This document shows positions 8,214 to 17,316 of a DNA stretch of 64,000 nt, in pieces. The notes beneath the pieces are model-generated. The model did no database searches and was not told where the DNA came from. It saw only the letters and a list, made by a program, of their open reading frames with translations. This stretch comes from Bauldia sp. GTDB lineage: Bacteria > Pseudomonadota > Alphaproteobacteria > Rhizobiales > Kaistiaceae. The stretch is taken from assembly GCA_026126065.1 (NCBI GenBank), contig JAHCJY010000006.1, forward strand, positions 124,001-188,000. Reading direction: 5' to 3'. The translations under genes and the position numbers were made by a program. The stretch's first letter is position 1. Each line of letters begins with the position of its first letter.

Positions 8214-9955
8214 TCCGCGGCCTCCGCATGGCGGGCGGCATCCATCTCGGCGGCGAGGAACTGATGGATGGCCGAGACGACCTGCGAGCCTTCGCCGATG
8301 GCCGCACCCACGCGCTTCACCGACCCGGCCCTGACGTCGCCGATCGCGAACAGGCCCGGCACCGCGGTTTCCAGCGGCGACCGCGGCTCGCCGGACGGCG
8401 AAGCCGGATGGTCCCCGGTCAGGATGAAGCCGGCGCGATCGAACTCCACCCCGCAACCGCGCAGCCACGCCGTGGCGGGCTCGGCGCCGGCGAAGATGAA
8501 GACGTTCTCGATCGGCGCGGTCTCCTCGATTCCGTCTTTCCCGATGCGCCATGTGACCTGGGCGAGGTCGCCATCGGGCGGCCCGTCCATGCCGGTGATC
8601 GCGGTCTGGACCATGACGGAGATGTTCGGCGTCGCCTCGATGCGGTCGATCAGATACTGGGACATGCTCGACGCGAGGCCCTTGCCGCGCACCATCATCC
8701 GCACCGATCCCGCGTGGCGCGCGAGGTAGACGACCGCCTGGCCGGCAGAATTGCCGCCGCCCACCACGATCACTTCCTTCTTCGAGCACAGCTTCGCCTC
8801 GATCGGCGACGCCCAGTACCAGACGCCGCGCCCTTCGAAGCGCTGCAGCCCGGGAATATCCGGTCGACGGTATTTCGCGCCGCTCGCCACGACCACCGTC
8901 TTCGCCGCGACGTCCAGCCCGACGTCGAGGTCGAGGATGAGCTGACCGTCCGCGCGGCTGCAGTCGATCCCTTTCACGGTGGTGGGAATGAGCATCTCGG
9001 CCCCGAACTTCTGCGCCTGGACATGCGCCCGGGCGGCGAGCTCCTGGCCGGTGATCCCCGCCGGGAAGCCGACATAGTTTTCGATCCGCATGCTCGCTCC
9101 GGCCTGTCCGCCGAAGGAAAGGGCATCGAGCACGACGACCGACAACCCCTCCGATGCGGCGTACACGGCCGCGGAAAGCCCCGCCGGTCCGCTGCCGACG
9201 ATGGCAACATCGAACTGCCGGCGGTCGGTCGACTGACTGAGCATTCCGAGTTGTCTGGCGAGTTCCGCCTCGCCCGGATTGCGCAGCAGCCAGCCGTCGG
9301 GACAGACAACGAGCGGCCTGTCGGGGTTCTCGACGCGGTAGTGGACCAGGAGGGCGAGGCCCTGATGATCCTCCTCCGGGTCGACGATGGTGTGCGGCCA
9401 GGCATTGCGGCTCAGGAATGTCTGCAGGCGGACCATGTCGCGCGAGCTTGCGCGTCCGATCAGGATCGGCCCGCCCGCGCGGCGATCGATGAGGCTGGTG
9501 CGGCGCAGGATGAGGGCGCGGGTGATCTTCTCCCCGAGTTCGGCATCCGCGACCAGCAGCGAGCGGATGTCCTCGGGGCTGACGAGGATCGCCTCGACAT
9601 CACCGATCGCGTGGCCATCGACCAGGGCGGGCTGCCCCGACAGCTGGCCGACCTCGGCGAGGAACTGGCCCGGACCCTGTTCCAGCACCGGCGCGACATG
9701 GCCGAGTCCGTCGCGCTGGGTGATGGCGACACGGCCGGCGAGGATCACGAACATGCCGGGCCCGGGCTTGCCCGTTTCGAACAGGGCAGTCCCGGCGGGA
9801 TACCGCCCCACCGTTCCGAACGGCCTGACCTTCCCGATCTCCTCGGCCGAAAGGACCGGGAAGGTTGCCTCGTAGCGCGGCAACGCGGCAGCCGCCACCG
9901 GGTGGGGCGCGCGGCCTTCGGGTGTTTCGTCCTCGACGTCGTAGATCAAGGTCAT
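8210..9955 (-). CDS. Cyclic-nucleotide-binding domain fused to thioredoxin reductase-like FAD protein
   Basis: A 581-residue fusion. Residues about 30-150 are a cNMP-binding (CRP-like) beta-roll (YPAGTALFETGKPGPGMFVILAGRVAI). Residues 161-240 look like a thioredoxin/glutaredoxin-type fold without cysteines. From about 248 there is an FAD/NAD(P)H domain with GSGPAG at 254-259, NYVGFPAGITG, and a second dinucleotide motif VVGGGNSAGQA. Where thioredoxin reductases have the redox pair C-A-T-C, this protein has W-A-S-P, so it cannot reduce thioredoxin by the usual route. It could be a signal-gated flavin oxidoreductase. It is coupled by ATGA to the ZnF-UBP gene. Confidence 0.85.
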   Translation of the reverse strand: MTLIYDVEDETPEGRAPHPVAAAALPRYEATFPVLSAEEIGKVRPFGTVGRYPAGTALFETGKPGPGMFVILAGRVAITQRDGLGHVAPVLEQGPGQFLAEVGQLSGQPALVDGHAIGDVEAILVSPEDIRSLLVADAELGEKITRALILRRTSLIDRRAGGPILIGRASSRDMVRLQTFLSRNAWPHTIVDPEEDHQGLALLVHYRVENPDRPLVVCPDGWLLRNPGEAELARQLGMLSQSTDRRQFDVAIVGSGPAGLSAAVYAASEGLSVVVLDALSFGGQAGASMRIENYVGFPAGITGQELAARAHVQAQKFGAEMLIPTTVKGIDCSRADGQLILDLDVGLDVAAKTVVVASGAKYRRPDIPGLQRFEGRGVWYWASPIEAKLCSKKEVIVVGGGNSAGQAVVYLARHAGSVRMMVRGKGLASSMSQYLIDRIEATPNISVMVQTAITGMDGPPDGDLAQVTWRIGKDGIEETAPIENVFIFAGAEPATAWLRGCGVEFDRAGFILTGDHPASPSGEPRSPLETAVPGLFAIGDVRAGSVKRVGAAIGEGSQVVSAIHQFLAAEMDAARHAEAAE

Positions 9956-10042
9956 GTCCTCTTGCCCGCGCCGATGCTTAGCCGGCTCGGGCGTCCGCGC
10001 CTATCGTCTTTCGGTATAGGGGGAGCCATGGCCGCGGAGTTG

Positions 10043-11110
10043 CTACCCCGCCCCCTCGGCAAGACGCGCGAGCGCCGCATCTCGTTCCGCTCTGGGCAGG
10101 CGGCCGAGTGCTTCCGCCGCAGCATGGAAGGCTGCCATGTCGCCGCCGACCGAGGCGAGGAGCGCGTCGAACGCAGGTACGGTCGCATTGTAGGTCGCGA
10201 TCGAGGCGAGGTTCGCGTTGTTGAGGTCCTGCGCGAACCAGCGGTCGTAGCCGGCATACCCGCCCCATGCTGCCCGGAGCACGCGGTAGTCGGCGCGGAG
10301 CTGGTCGAAGATCGCCGCCTTCCGTCGCAGCTTTTCCGCGTCGCTGCGGTCGGAGGCGTAAAGGGCGTCCAGCCGGTCGCGCGCGCCGAGGACGAGCGTG
10401 ACGAAATCCTCCCGCCGTTGCTCGCTCGCCCGGTACGCGGCGACGAGTTCAGGCGTCCCGTGCGCCGCGAGCCAGCGGCGCATGCCCTCGCGTTCGACGG
10501 CGACGGCATAGGACTCGTTGAACATCGAATCATCGTTCACGTACAGGCGCTGGTGCGCCAGTTCGTGGAAGATCGTGCCCGCAAGGGCATAGTCCGGATC
10601 GAAGATCATCGTGTTGAGGAGCGGATCGCGGAACCAGCCGAGCGTCGAGTAGGCGATCGACCCGCCGATCGTCACGTCGAGCCCCTCCGCGACGAGCGTC
10701 CGCGCAAAGGCGATCGCGTCCTCTTCGGCGAAGTACCCGCGATACGCGACGCAGCCGAACACCGGAAAGCACCACGCGACCGGATCGAGGGAGAGCGGCG
10801 GCGTGGCGACGACGTTCCACGTCACCACCTCGCGCCCGATGTCGGCGTAGGTGCGGTAGCTGCCATTGTCGGGGAGGGCGAGCGCCTCGATCGCGAAGGT
10901 CCGGATCTCCTCGGCAAGGATGAGCCGGCTGCGCAGAGCGTCAGGGGTGTCCTCGTCCCGGATGAGCCGGCCGACATCCTCGCGGGCACCCATGAGGGCA
11001 AGGTGACCCTGGATCGACTGTGCGTAGTAGCCGGCGCTGGCGCATCCGGCGAGGGTGGCTCCGGCGAGGAGAAGAAGGGCGGTGCGTGCGATGCGCGGGA
11101 GGGGTGGCAT
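10043..11110 (-). CDS. Putative aminopeptidase lipoprotein (PF10023 type)
   Basis: A 355-residue predicted lipoprotein; the N-terminus has a hydrophobic stretch and a lipobox LAGC with cysteine 23. The zinc motif HELAHQRLYV lies near residue 182, with the downstream acidic helix ESYAVAVEREG. The segment GYFAEEDAIAFA and GSIAYSTLGWFRDPLL are typical of this family of putative bacterial aminopeptidases. The protein should be attached to the outer membrane facing the periplasm. Substrate is unknown. It starts 87 bases upstream of, and is followed by, no obvious partner gene. Confidence 0.8.
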   Translation of the reverse strand: MPPLPRIARTALLLLAGATLAGCASAGYYAQSIQGHLALMGAREDVGRLIRDEDTPDALRSRLILAEEIRTFAIEALALPDNGSYRTYADIGREVVTWNVVATPPLSLDPVAWCFPVFGCVAYRGYFAEEDAIAFARTLVAEGLDVTIGGSIAYSTLGWFRDPLLNTMIFDPDYALAGTIFHELAHQRLYVNDDSMFNESYAVAVEREGMRRWLAAHGTPELVAAYRASEQRREDFVTLVLGARDRLDALYASDRSDAEKLRRKAAIFDQLRADYRVLRAAWGGYAGYDRWFAQDLNNANLASIATYNATVPAFDALLASVGGDMAAFHAAAEALGRLPRAERDAALARLAEGAG

Positions 11111-11199
11111 GCGCCAGTCATAGCCGACCTCCGTGGCGACGCTAGTGCAACCAGCAATCGGCGGGGAGAGATCGGCGGATGCTCGAGGCGGTGCCCCGA

Positions 11200-11304
11200 G
11201 AACAAAGCGTTCCGGCTCTCGCTGTGCTCCGGCAGGAACGACGGTGGATTTTTCAGAACTCCGTCGTTCCGGGGCCGCGAAGCGGAACCCGGAACCCTTT
11301 GTTC
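11200..11304. repeat. Large imperfect palindrome between hrpB and aminopeptidase gene
   Basis: The outer arms, 11200-11215 and 11289-11304, pair with one mismatch (GAACAAAG ... CTTTGTTC). Inner arms GGAACGACGG (11235-11244) and CCGTCGTTCC (11261-11270) pair perfectly around a T-rich loop. The intervening bases pair partly as well. It lies in a 271-base gap and does not match the other palindromes of the window. Confidence 0.7.
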
Positions 11305-11381
11305 CCGTGGCAGGGACAGCTTGCCGGCAGTCGGGTCATCGGGGACCGCGGCAGGCCACGTGCCCGTCTGCTGGCCGCGTG

Positions 11382-13829
11382 TCAGGTCCCGCGCGGTTTG
11401 GCCCGTCGGGTTGGCGGCGCGGCAACGGGATCGTCCGGCCACGGATGGCGCGGATAGCGGCCGCGGAGGTCCTTCCGGACGTCGCGCCAGGAACCGCGCC
11501 AGAAGCCGGGCAGGTCGCGCGTGGTCTGGATCGGCCGGTGCGCCGGCGACAGGAGGACGAGGACAAGCGGCACGCGTCCGCCGGCGACGGCAGGATGGTG
11601 GTCGAGCCCGAACAGTTCCTGCACCCGTACCTCGACGAGCGGCCCGTTCTCGGCCGCGTAGTCGATCGGCAGGCGCGATCCGGTCGGTGCCTCGAAATGG
11701 GACGGGAGGGAGCGGTCGATCTCCGCGCGCCTGTCCCACGGCAGCAGCGCGGAAAGGGCCGACGCCAGGTCGTCCGCGGTGATGCCGGCCAGCGTGGTGC
11801 GACCCACGATGTGCGGCGCGAGCCAGTCCGCGCCGCTCTCCGCCAGCCGGGCGTTCGAAAGGTCTGGGAAGCTGCCGTCGATGGCCGAAAGATAGGTCGA
11901 GCGCATCCGGAGCGCCGTCTGCTCCTTCGACCATGGCAGCCGCCCGATCCCGAGTTCGGCAATCCCCGCGGCGAGCAGCGCCGCCGCCCGGGCGTCGGCC
12001 GCGACCGGCGCCGGCTCCTCGGCGAGACGGAGCGCGTCGAGGCGACGGACACGCCGGGCGCGGATGCTTGCGGAGGCCGGATCGAACGAGAGTGTCATCT
12101 CGTCTGTGATGCGGCCGGCGAAGAGCGCCTCGATGTCGGCGCGATCGATGGCTGCAGCGGCGCGGATTCGCCCGGCAGCGGCGGTGCCGGTGACCTCCGC
12201 GGCGACCAGGAACGGCGCCCGCGCCAGCCCCTCGGCCGGATCGAGCGTCGCCGACCGCCCGTTCGCCAGGCGGAAGCGGCCATCGCCGAACCCCTGCGCG
12301 ACGCGCTCCGGATAGGCCGCCGCGAGGAGCCGGCCTGCATCCTCGGCCGAAGTCGGGCCGCGGCCGCCGGCGATCCCGGCAATCCGCTCGGCGAGCCGGC
12401 GCGCGTCGCCGGCACGGCCGCCGCGTTCGGACCGGAAGCGCACCAGCCGCTCGGCAAGGTCCACCGCGTCGCCGCCCAGGCCGCGCTCGGAAATGAGCAT
12501 TGCCAGTTCCGCCGCGCCGTTCGACTCGCCCCGCGCCGCGGCTGTCGCGACCATGTGGGCGAGGCGGGGATGGAGCGGCAGGCGGGCGAGCGCCCGCCCA
12601 CCCGGCGTGATCGCGCCGTCGGCCCCGATCGCATCGAGGTCGCGCAGCAGCGCGCGTGCCTCTGCGTAGGCGGGACGCGGCGGCGGGTCGAGGAACCGCA
12701 GAGATTCTGGCGACGGCACGCCCCAGCGCGCCAGCTCGAGTGCAAAGCCGGTGAGGTCCGCCTCGAGGATTTCCGGCCGGTCGAACGGGTCGAGCGCGTT
12801 CGTCTGCCCCTCGTGCCACAGGCGGTAGCACACACCTGGCCCGGTTCGTCCGGCGCGACCGCGGCGCTGGTCGGCGGCGGCACGCGACACGCGACGCGTC
12901 TCGAGCGCGGTCAGTCCGGTTGCAGGATCGTAGGCCGGCGCACGGCGATAGCCGGAATCGATCACGACCCGAACGCCTTCGATGGTCAGGGACGTCTCCG
13001 CGATCGATGTCGCCAGCACGACCTTGCGTCGTCCGGGCGGGGCAGGGGCGACCGCACGATCCTGCTCGGCCATGGACAACTGGCCGTACAGCGGATCGAC
13101 ATCCACCTGCGCGGCCACACGGCCCGCGAGCCGTTCCGCAACGCGGCGGATTTCCCTCTCACCCGGCAGGAAGACGAGGATGGAGCCGGGTTCCGCCCCG
13201 AGCGCGTCGAGCACGGCCCGGATGATCTGATCCTCCAGCGGCAGCGCCGGATCGCGGGGCACATGGCGCGTCTCGACCGGGAAGGCGCGTCCCTCGGAGC
13301 GCACGACCGGTGCGTCGTTGAGCAGACTGGCGACACGCGCCCCATCGATCGTCGCCGACATGACGCCAATACGGAGATCCTCGCGGAGCGCCCTCGCATC
13401 GAGCGCGAAGGCAAGGCCGAGGTCGGCGTCGAGGCTGCGCTCGTGGAACTCGTCGAACAGGACTGCGGCGATTCCGGCCATGCCCGGGTCGTCCTGGATC
13501 ATCCGGGTGAACACGCCCTCGGTCACCACCTCGATCCGCGTCCGCGCCGAGACCTGGGCATCGAGCCGGACGCGGTAGCCGACGGTACCGCCCACTTCCT
13601 CGCCGAGCGTCGCCGCCATCCGCCGCGCCGCACCGCGCGCCGCCAGCCGCCGCGGCTCGAGGAGGACGACGCGCCGGTCGTCACGCCACGGCGCGTCGAG
13701 GAGGGCGAGCGGCACACGCGTCGTCTTGCCGGCTCCCGGCGGCGCCACGATCACGGCCGACGTGCCAGCCGCCAGAGCCGCGAGGATTCCGGGCAGCGCG
13801 TCATCGATGGGAAGGGGGTCGGCCAACAA
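11382..13829 (-). CDS. hrpB: ATP-dependent helicase HrpB
   Basis: An 815-residue DExH-box helicase. Walker A PPGAGKTT is at residues 30-37 and the HrpB-type motif II DEFHERSLD at 126-134 (DEFH in place of DEAH is normal here). Motif III SATIDG, then RRKVVLATSIAETSLTIEGV and QRRGRAGRTGPG, are intact. Length agrees with the family. The start is TTG at 13829; the frame has no better ATG nearby. HrpB acts on RNA, but its cellular task is poorly defined. The gene is monocistronic. Confidence 0.93.
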   Translation of the reverse strand: MLADPLPIDDALPGILAALAAGTSAVIVAPPGAGKTTRVPLALLDAPWRDDRRVVLLEPRRLAARGAARRMAATLGEEVGGTVGYRVRLDAQVSARTRIEVVTEGVFTRMIQDDPGMAGIAAVLFDEFHERSLDADLGLAFALDARALREDLRIGVMSATIDGARVASLLNDAPVVRSEGRAFPVETRHVPRDPALPLEDQIIRAVLDALGAEPGSILVFLPGEREIRRVAERLAGRVAAQVDVDPLYGQLSMAEQDRAVAPAPPGRRKVVLATSIAETSLTIEGVRVVIDSGYRRAPAYDPATGLTALETRRVSRAAADQRRGRAGRTGPGVCYRLWHEGQTNALDPFDRPEILEADLTGFALELARWGVPSPESLRFLDPPPRPAYAEARALLRDLDAIGADGAITPGGRALARLPLHPRLAHMVATAAARGESNGAAELAMLISERGLGGDAVDLAERLVRFRSERGGRAGDARRLAERIAGIAGGRGPTSAEDAGRLLAAAYPERVAQGFGDGRFRLANGRSATLDPAEGLARAPFLVAAEVTGTAAAGRIRAAAAIDRADIEALFAGRITDEMTLSFDPASASIRARRVRRLDALRLAEEPAPVAADARAAALLAAGIAELGIGRLPWSKEQTALRMRSTYLSAIDGSFPDLSNARLAESGADWLAPHIVGRTTLAGITADDLASALSALLPWDRRAEIDRSLPSHFEAPTGSRLPIDYAAENGPLVEVRVQELFGLDHHPAVAGGRVPLVLVLLSPAHRPIQTTRDLPGFWRGSWRDVRKDLRGRYPRHPWPDDPVAAPPTRRAKPRGT

Positions 13830-14010
13830 ATCGGCTCCGGCGTGGAACGCCTTATCGTCGGCGGGATTGAAGAGGAAGGTCCATCCCCCGTGTGATTCGC
13901 CGACTTCGGGTCAGGTTAACCCTTCAGTCATCCTGCGTTCACCTTCGGGACGGTATTCAGGTCGACAAGTCCAGGGGGGCCTCGACAACGGCGGAAGGAA
14001 CTCCCCAACC

Positions 14011-14598
14011 ATGAAACGTGCGCTTATCGCACTCTCGCTCCTCGTCGCCGGAACGGTCGCCAGCCAGGCGCAAACCGGGCTCACGCTCGGCGCGCCGACC
14101 TATGGCGGGACCGGCTGTCCCTCCGGCACTGCTGCCGTAGCACTCAGCGGCCAGACTCTCTCCATCCTGTATGATCAGTTCGTGGCCGAGGCGGGTGGCC
14201 CGACCGGCCGCACGTTCGACCGGAAGTCCTGCAATCTCGCCATCCCTGTGAACGTGCCGAACGGTATCAGCGTCTCGATCGTCTCGGTCGACTATCGCGG
14301 CTACAACGGCCTGCCGTCAGGCGCAAACTCGGTCTTCCGCGTGGAATACTTCTTCGCGGGCGGGACCGGTCCGGTCTTCAACCAGACCTTCACCGGACCA
14401 CGGCAGCAGGACTTCACCCTGCGCAACAATATCGTCGCGGCGGCCAATGTCTGGTCGGCCTGCGGCCAGGACGTCATCCTCCGCACCAACGCCAGCATCC
14501 GCGTGACGACTTCAGGTGGTCAGCAGGCGGTGGCGACTGTGGACACCACCGACGTCAACGCCGCCATCGTGTTCCACCTCCAGTATCGGGCCTGCTGA
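14011..14598 (+). CDS. Secreted DUF4360-like protein (first of a tandem set)
   Basis: A 195-residue secreted protein: MKRALIALSLLVAGTVASQA is a clean signal peptide cleaved before QTG. The mature part has a DUF4360 signature: GTGCPSGTAAVAL, TLSILYDQFVAEAG, a DRKSC motif, VDYRGYNGLPSG, EYFFAG and WSACGQDVIL, with four cysteines. The next gene encodes a close paralogue, and the third a barrel-anchored version. The start has the Shine-Dalgarno GGAAGG upstream. An intrinsic terminator follows, so this gene can be expressed on its own. Function of DUF4360 proteins is unknown. Confidence 0.82.
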   Translation: MKRALIALSLLVAGTVASQAQTGLTLGAPTYGGTGCPSGTAAVALSGQTLSILYDQFVAEAGGPTGRTFDRKSCNLAIPVNVPNGISVSIVSVDYRGYNGLPSGANSVFRVEYFFAGGTGPVFNQTFTGPRQQDFTLRNNIVAAANVWSACGQDVILRTNASIRVTTSGGQQAVATVDTTDVNAAIVFHLQYRAC

Positions 14599-14614
14599 TC
14601 CGCAAGACCGAGAT

Positions 14615-14646
14615 GGCTCCCGGTTGATCCTGACCGGGAGCCTTTT
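14615..14646 (+). terminator. Intrinsic terminator after first DUF4360-like gene
   Basis: GGCTCCCGGT at 14615-14624 pairs with ACCGGGAGCC at 14633-14642 around an 8-base loop and is followed by TTTT. It separates the two DUF4360-like genes transcriptionally. Confidence 0.85.
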
Positions 14647-14786
14647 GCCACTCCGGGCGTTAGCGGCCCGGACTTCCCCAAACTGAATACCGCCTGAATT
14701 TGGACCTCATGAGAGGTTCAGCTTCGGACCGCTAGCAGAGGCGTCAGGCGCAAACTCCAATGCCTCACACAGGAAGGACCCCCCAG

Positions 14787-15392
14787 ATGAAGACGTTTAT
14801 TGCAGCCTTCGCGCTCGTGGCCGCCGCGATCGGCGGCGCCTCCACCGCAAGCGCCCAGGTTCCGCAGATCACCCTCGGCCTCCCGGCAGTCGCCGGCACC
14901 GGTTGCCCGGCCGGCAGCGTCGACGCCATCCTGAGCCCGGACAAGTCCACGCTCAGCATCCTCTTCAGCTCGTACGTCGCGGAAGCGGGCGGCACCACCG
15001 GCCTCACCTTCGATCGCAAGAGCTGCAACGTGGCGATCCCGGTCGTTGTCCCGAACGGCATCTCGGTGTCGATCATCGGTGTCGACTACCGTGGCTTCAA
15101 CCAGCTTCCGCCGGGCGCCTCGTCGCAGTTCAACGTCGAGTACTTCTTCGCCGGCAGCCGCGGCCCGATCTTCCGCCAGGACTTCCGTGGTCCGATCGCG
15201 ACCGACTACCTGATCCACAACGACCTCATCGCCACTGCGATCGTCTGGTCGGCATGCGGCCAGCCGGTCACGCTGCGCACCAACACCAGCATCCGCGTCA
15301 ACACGACCGGCGGCCAGCAGGCCATGGCCACCGTCGACACGCAGGACGTCCAGGCCGCCGTCATTTACAATCTTCAGTTCCGCCGCTGCTAA
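14787..15392 (+). CDS. Secreted DUF4360-like protein (second paralogue)
   Basis: A 201-residue paralogue of the preceding gene. The signal peptide runs to about residue 23 (ASTASAQ). The mature part repeats every landmark: GTGCPAGSVDAIL, TLSILFSSYVAEAGG, FDRKSCNVAIPVVVP, VDYRGFNQLPPG, EYFFAGSRGP and WSACGQPVTL. Identity over the central 60 residues is very high, so this is a tandem duplication that has been kept. GGAAGGACC precedes the ATG at 14787. A strong hairpin lies between it and the barrel gene. Confidence 0.82.
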   Translation: MKTFIAAFALVAAAIGGASTASAQVPQITLGLPAVAGTGCPAGSVDAILSPDKSTLSILFSSYVAEAGGTTGLTFDRKSCNVAIPVVVPNGISVSIIGVDYRGFNQLPPGASSQFNVEYFFAGSRGPIFRQDFRGPIATDYLIHNDLIATAIVWSACGQPVTLRTNTSIRVNTTGGQQAMATVDTQDVQAAVIYNLQFRRC

Positions 15393-15410
15393 GGTAGCGG
15401 ACTGAGCCTC

Positions 15411-15434
15411 CGGGCGGCCCTTCGGGGCCGCCCG
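15411..15434 (+). terminator. Hairpin between second DUF4360-like gene and barrel gene
   Basis: CGGGCGGCCC (15411-15420) pairs with GGGCCGCCCG (15425-15434) around a stable TTCG tetraloop. Only two T follow, so partial termination or mRNA end protection is as likely as full termination. Confidence 0.6.
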
Positions 15435-15457
15435 TTCCATTCAGGCGGGGTACTGTG

Positions 15458-16858
15458 ATGAGACTGAAGCTTGCCGCGGCCCTGGCCGCTTTTTCTGCGT
15501 TTACGGCCCCGGCCTTCGCGGCGAACGGGTGCCCGGACGGCACGTTCCTCGTCGAGCCGAGCCCAGACGGCAATACGCAGAGCTTCCTCTTCAATTTCGT
15601 GGATCCAGGTGACCCTGCCCCGTTCTACGGTCAGGCCGGAGCCGGCTACGATCCCACACTCCAGATCTCCTGCTCGATCCAGCCCTTTGCGGCGACAGGA
15701 GGCTTCGCCGTCTACTCCGCCGACTATCGCGGCTTCGCCTTTGTGCCCGAAAGCGGCCAGTCCGTGACCCTCACCAGCAACGGACCGAACGGCCAGCAAG
15801 GTCTTCAGGTCGTCGATGGTCCGGCGGCCGCTGATCTCGACCTCAGCCATCTCGTCGGCACGCTGCCGGGACAGGCCCTCGACATCACAATCCTCCTCGA
15901 CCTCGTTGGCGGGACCGAAGATCCGGTGAGCGCGGAATTCGACTCGGCCGACTACGCTCTCGTCGCCTACACCACGTGGGATTCGGTGCAGGATTCGGCA
16001 AACCAGCTCGCGTTCCAGCGGAACGCCATCATCACCCATCTCGGCGGCACGGCGAACCTGTTGATGGGCGGGCTCCAGCCCCTCGACGGCGGCACCAGCA
16101 TCGCCCCGATCGCAGCGTTCGGCTCGTCGCTCCTCGGTGTCACAGGACAGGCCGAGTTCGGCAACGGTTTCAGCGTCGTCGGCGGCATTGCGCTCGTCGG
16201 CCAGTCCTACCAGGGCGCCTCGTTCCGCGGCATCCTCGCGGGCGCCGCGCTCCGCTACGTCTCGCCCACAAATGCGCCGCTCCGCGCGTTCGGCGAGGTC
16301 GGCGTCTGGGGTTCGCCGAACCTCGGCTTCGCGTTCGCCCGCAGCTACGAGAATCTCGACGAGGTCGTGACGACGGAGAGCATGAGCGAGGGCTTTGTCG
16401 CCAGCCTCTATGCCCGCGTCGGCGGCATCTACTCCATGAACGCCACCAACGACATCGCGCTCGCCGTGACGCTCGCCCGTACCTCGTTGCATGTCGACGG
16501 CTACGCCGAAGCGATGTCGGCCGAGAACCCGTTCCCGATGGCGGTGGCGGACAGCGTCAGCCGCCAGACCAGCATCCGCGCGACCGCGGAGTGGACCACC
16601 GAAATCACCGACCGGCTGGACGCGACCCTGATGGCCGGCGTCGGCCATGCCTTCGGCGGCACCAACCTCGATACCGAAGTGCTGTGGGTTGGCGACGTGG
16701 AGGGCATGGCCGGCGGCACGACCTTTGTCGAATACGGCGCGCGCCTCGGCTGGGAGCTCCGCCCGAACGTCACCATCGACGCGTTCGTGGCGGGAACCGC
16801 GGGCCGGGGCATCGGCGCCCACACCCAGATCGGCGGCGCAATCCGTCTCCAGTTCTAG
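15458..16858 (+). CDS. Outer-membrane beta-barrel protein with DUF4360-like passenger domain
   Basis: A 466-residue secreted outer-membrane protein. After a signal peptide (to about residue 22, PAFAANG), residues about 23-180 form a passenger whose landmarks NGCPDGTFLVEP, SFLFNFV, ISCSI and VYSADYRGF echo the CP-GT, SILF, KSC and VDYRGY landmarks of the two secreted neighbours. Residues about 195-466 show the alternating glycine/aromatic strands of an autotransporter-type barrel, ending in the outer-membrane signature RLQF. GTG at 15455 or ATG at 15458 may be the start; I choose the ATG. I read it as a surface-tethered member of the same family. The homology is from pattern only. Confidence 0.7.
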   Translation: MRLKLAAALAAFSAFTAPAFAANGCPDGTFLVEPSPDGNTQSFLFNFVDPGDPAPFYGQAGAGYDPTLQISCSIQPFAATGGFAVYSADYRGFAFVPESGQSVTLTSNGPNGQQGLQVVDGPAAADLDLSHLVGTLPGQALDITILLDLVGGTEDPVSAEFDSADYALVAYTTWDSVQDSANQLAFQRNAIITHLGGTANLLMGGLQPLDGGTSIAPIAAFGSSLLGVTGQAEFGNGFSVVGGIALVGQSYQGASFRGILAGAALRYVSPTNAPLRAFGEVGVWGSPNLGFAFARSYENLDEVVTTESMSEGFVASLYARVGGIYSMNATNDIALAVTLARTSLHVDGYAEAMSAENPFPMAVADSVSRQTSIRATAEWTTEITDRLDATLMAGVGHAFGGTNLDTEVLWVGDVEGMAGGTTFVEYGARLGWELRPNVTIDAFVAGTAGRGIGAHTQIGGAIRLQF

Positions 16859-16880
16859 GCCTGACCACAGGGAAGGCCGA

Positions 16881-17306
16881 ATGCGAAGGCTCCTTGCTGC
16901 CGCTGCCGCTGCCGCTGCCGCGGTTGCTATTGCCGTCGCGATGCCTGCGGCCACGTCGGCGCAGGTCCCGATAACCGGGTATTCGCTGGAAGCATGGTGC
17001 GTCGGTGGCTTCGCCGGCCGCTGGGACAAGGCAAGGATCGCGAGCGACGGCGCGATCAGTGCGACCAACAGCGCCATCCAGCCAACGCCGTGGCCGGTTG
17101 TGGCGAGCGAACCGATCCTCGCCGGTGACTGGATCGGTCGGGCCATCGCCGCCGAAGCGCAGGCCATCGACAACGGCACGCCGGTCTACCGCGACGGCAT
17201 CAATTGCGGCCTCGATCTCTACCATCCCGACGGATCGAAGACGCCGTCCAGCCTCATCGACATCTTCGAGGGCCTGATCGGCTACGTGCCCCCGCGCGGC
17301 TTCTGA
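16881..17306 (+). CDS. Small secreted hypothetical protein with poly-alanine signal peptide
   Basis: A 141-residue protein starting at ATG 16881 after GGAAGG. The signal peptide contains nine consecutive alanines encoded by four perfect GCTGCC repeats (16896-16919), and cleavage is likely after SAQ. The mature part has a C-V-G-G-F / N-C-G-L pair of cysteines and DLYHPDGSKTPSS. No family is recognised. It starts 22 bases after the barrel gene's stop, so it is probably co-transcribed with it and may be an exported partner. Confidence 0.6.
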   Translation: MRRLLAAAAAAAAAVAIAVAMPAATSAQVPITGYSLEAWCVGGFAGRWDKARIASDGAISATNSAIQPTPWPVVASEPILAGDWIGRAIAAEAQAIDNGTPVYRDGINCGLDLYHPDGSKTPSSLIDIFEGLIGYVPPRGF

Positions 17307-17316
17307 CCCGCCCCCC

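Noticed and set aside
8228..11782. 1184-residue plus-strand ORF
   Set aside because: Runs antisense to the TrxR fusion, aminopeptidase and HrpB, whose motifs are intact; arginine- and alanine-rich composition is a codon-bias shadow.
11133..13895. 920-residue plus-strand ORF
   Set aside because: Antisense to hrpB; no recognisable motifs.
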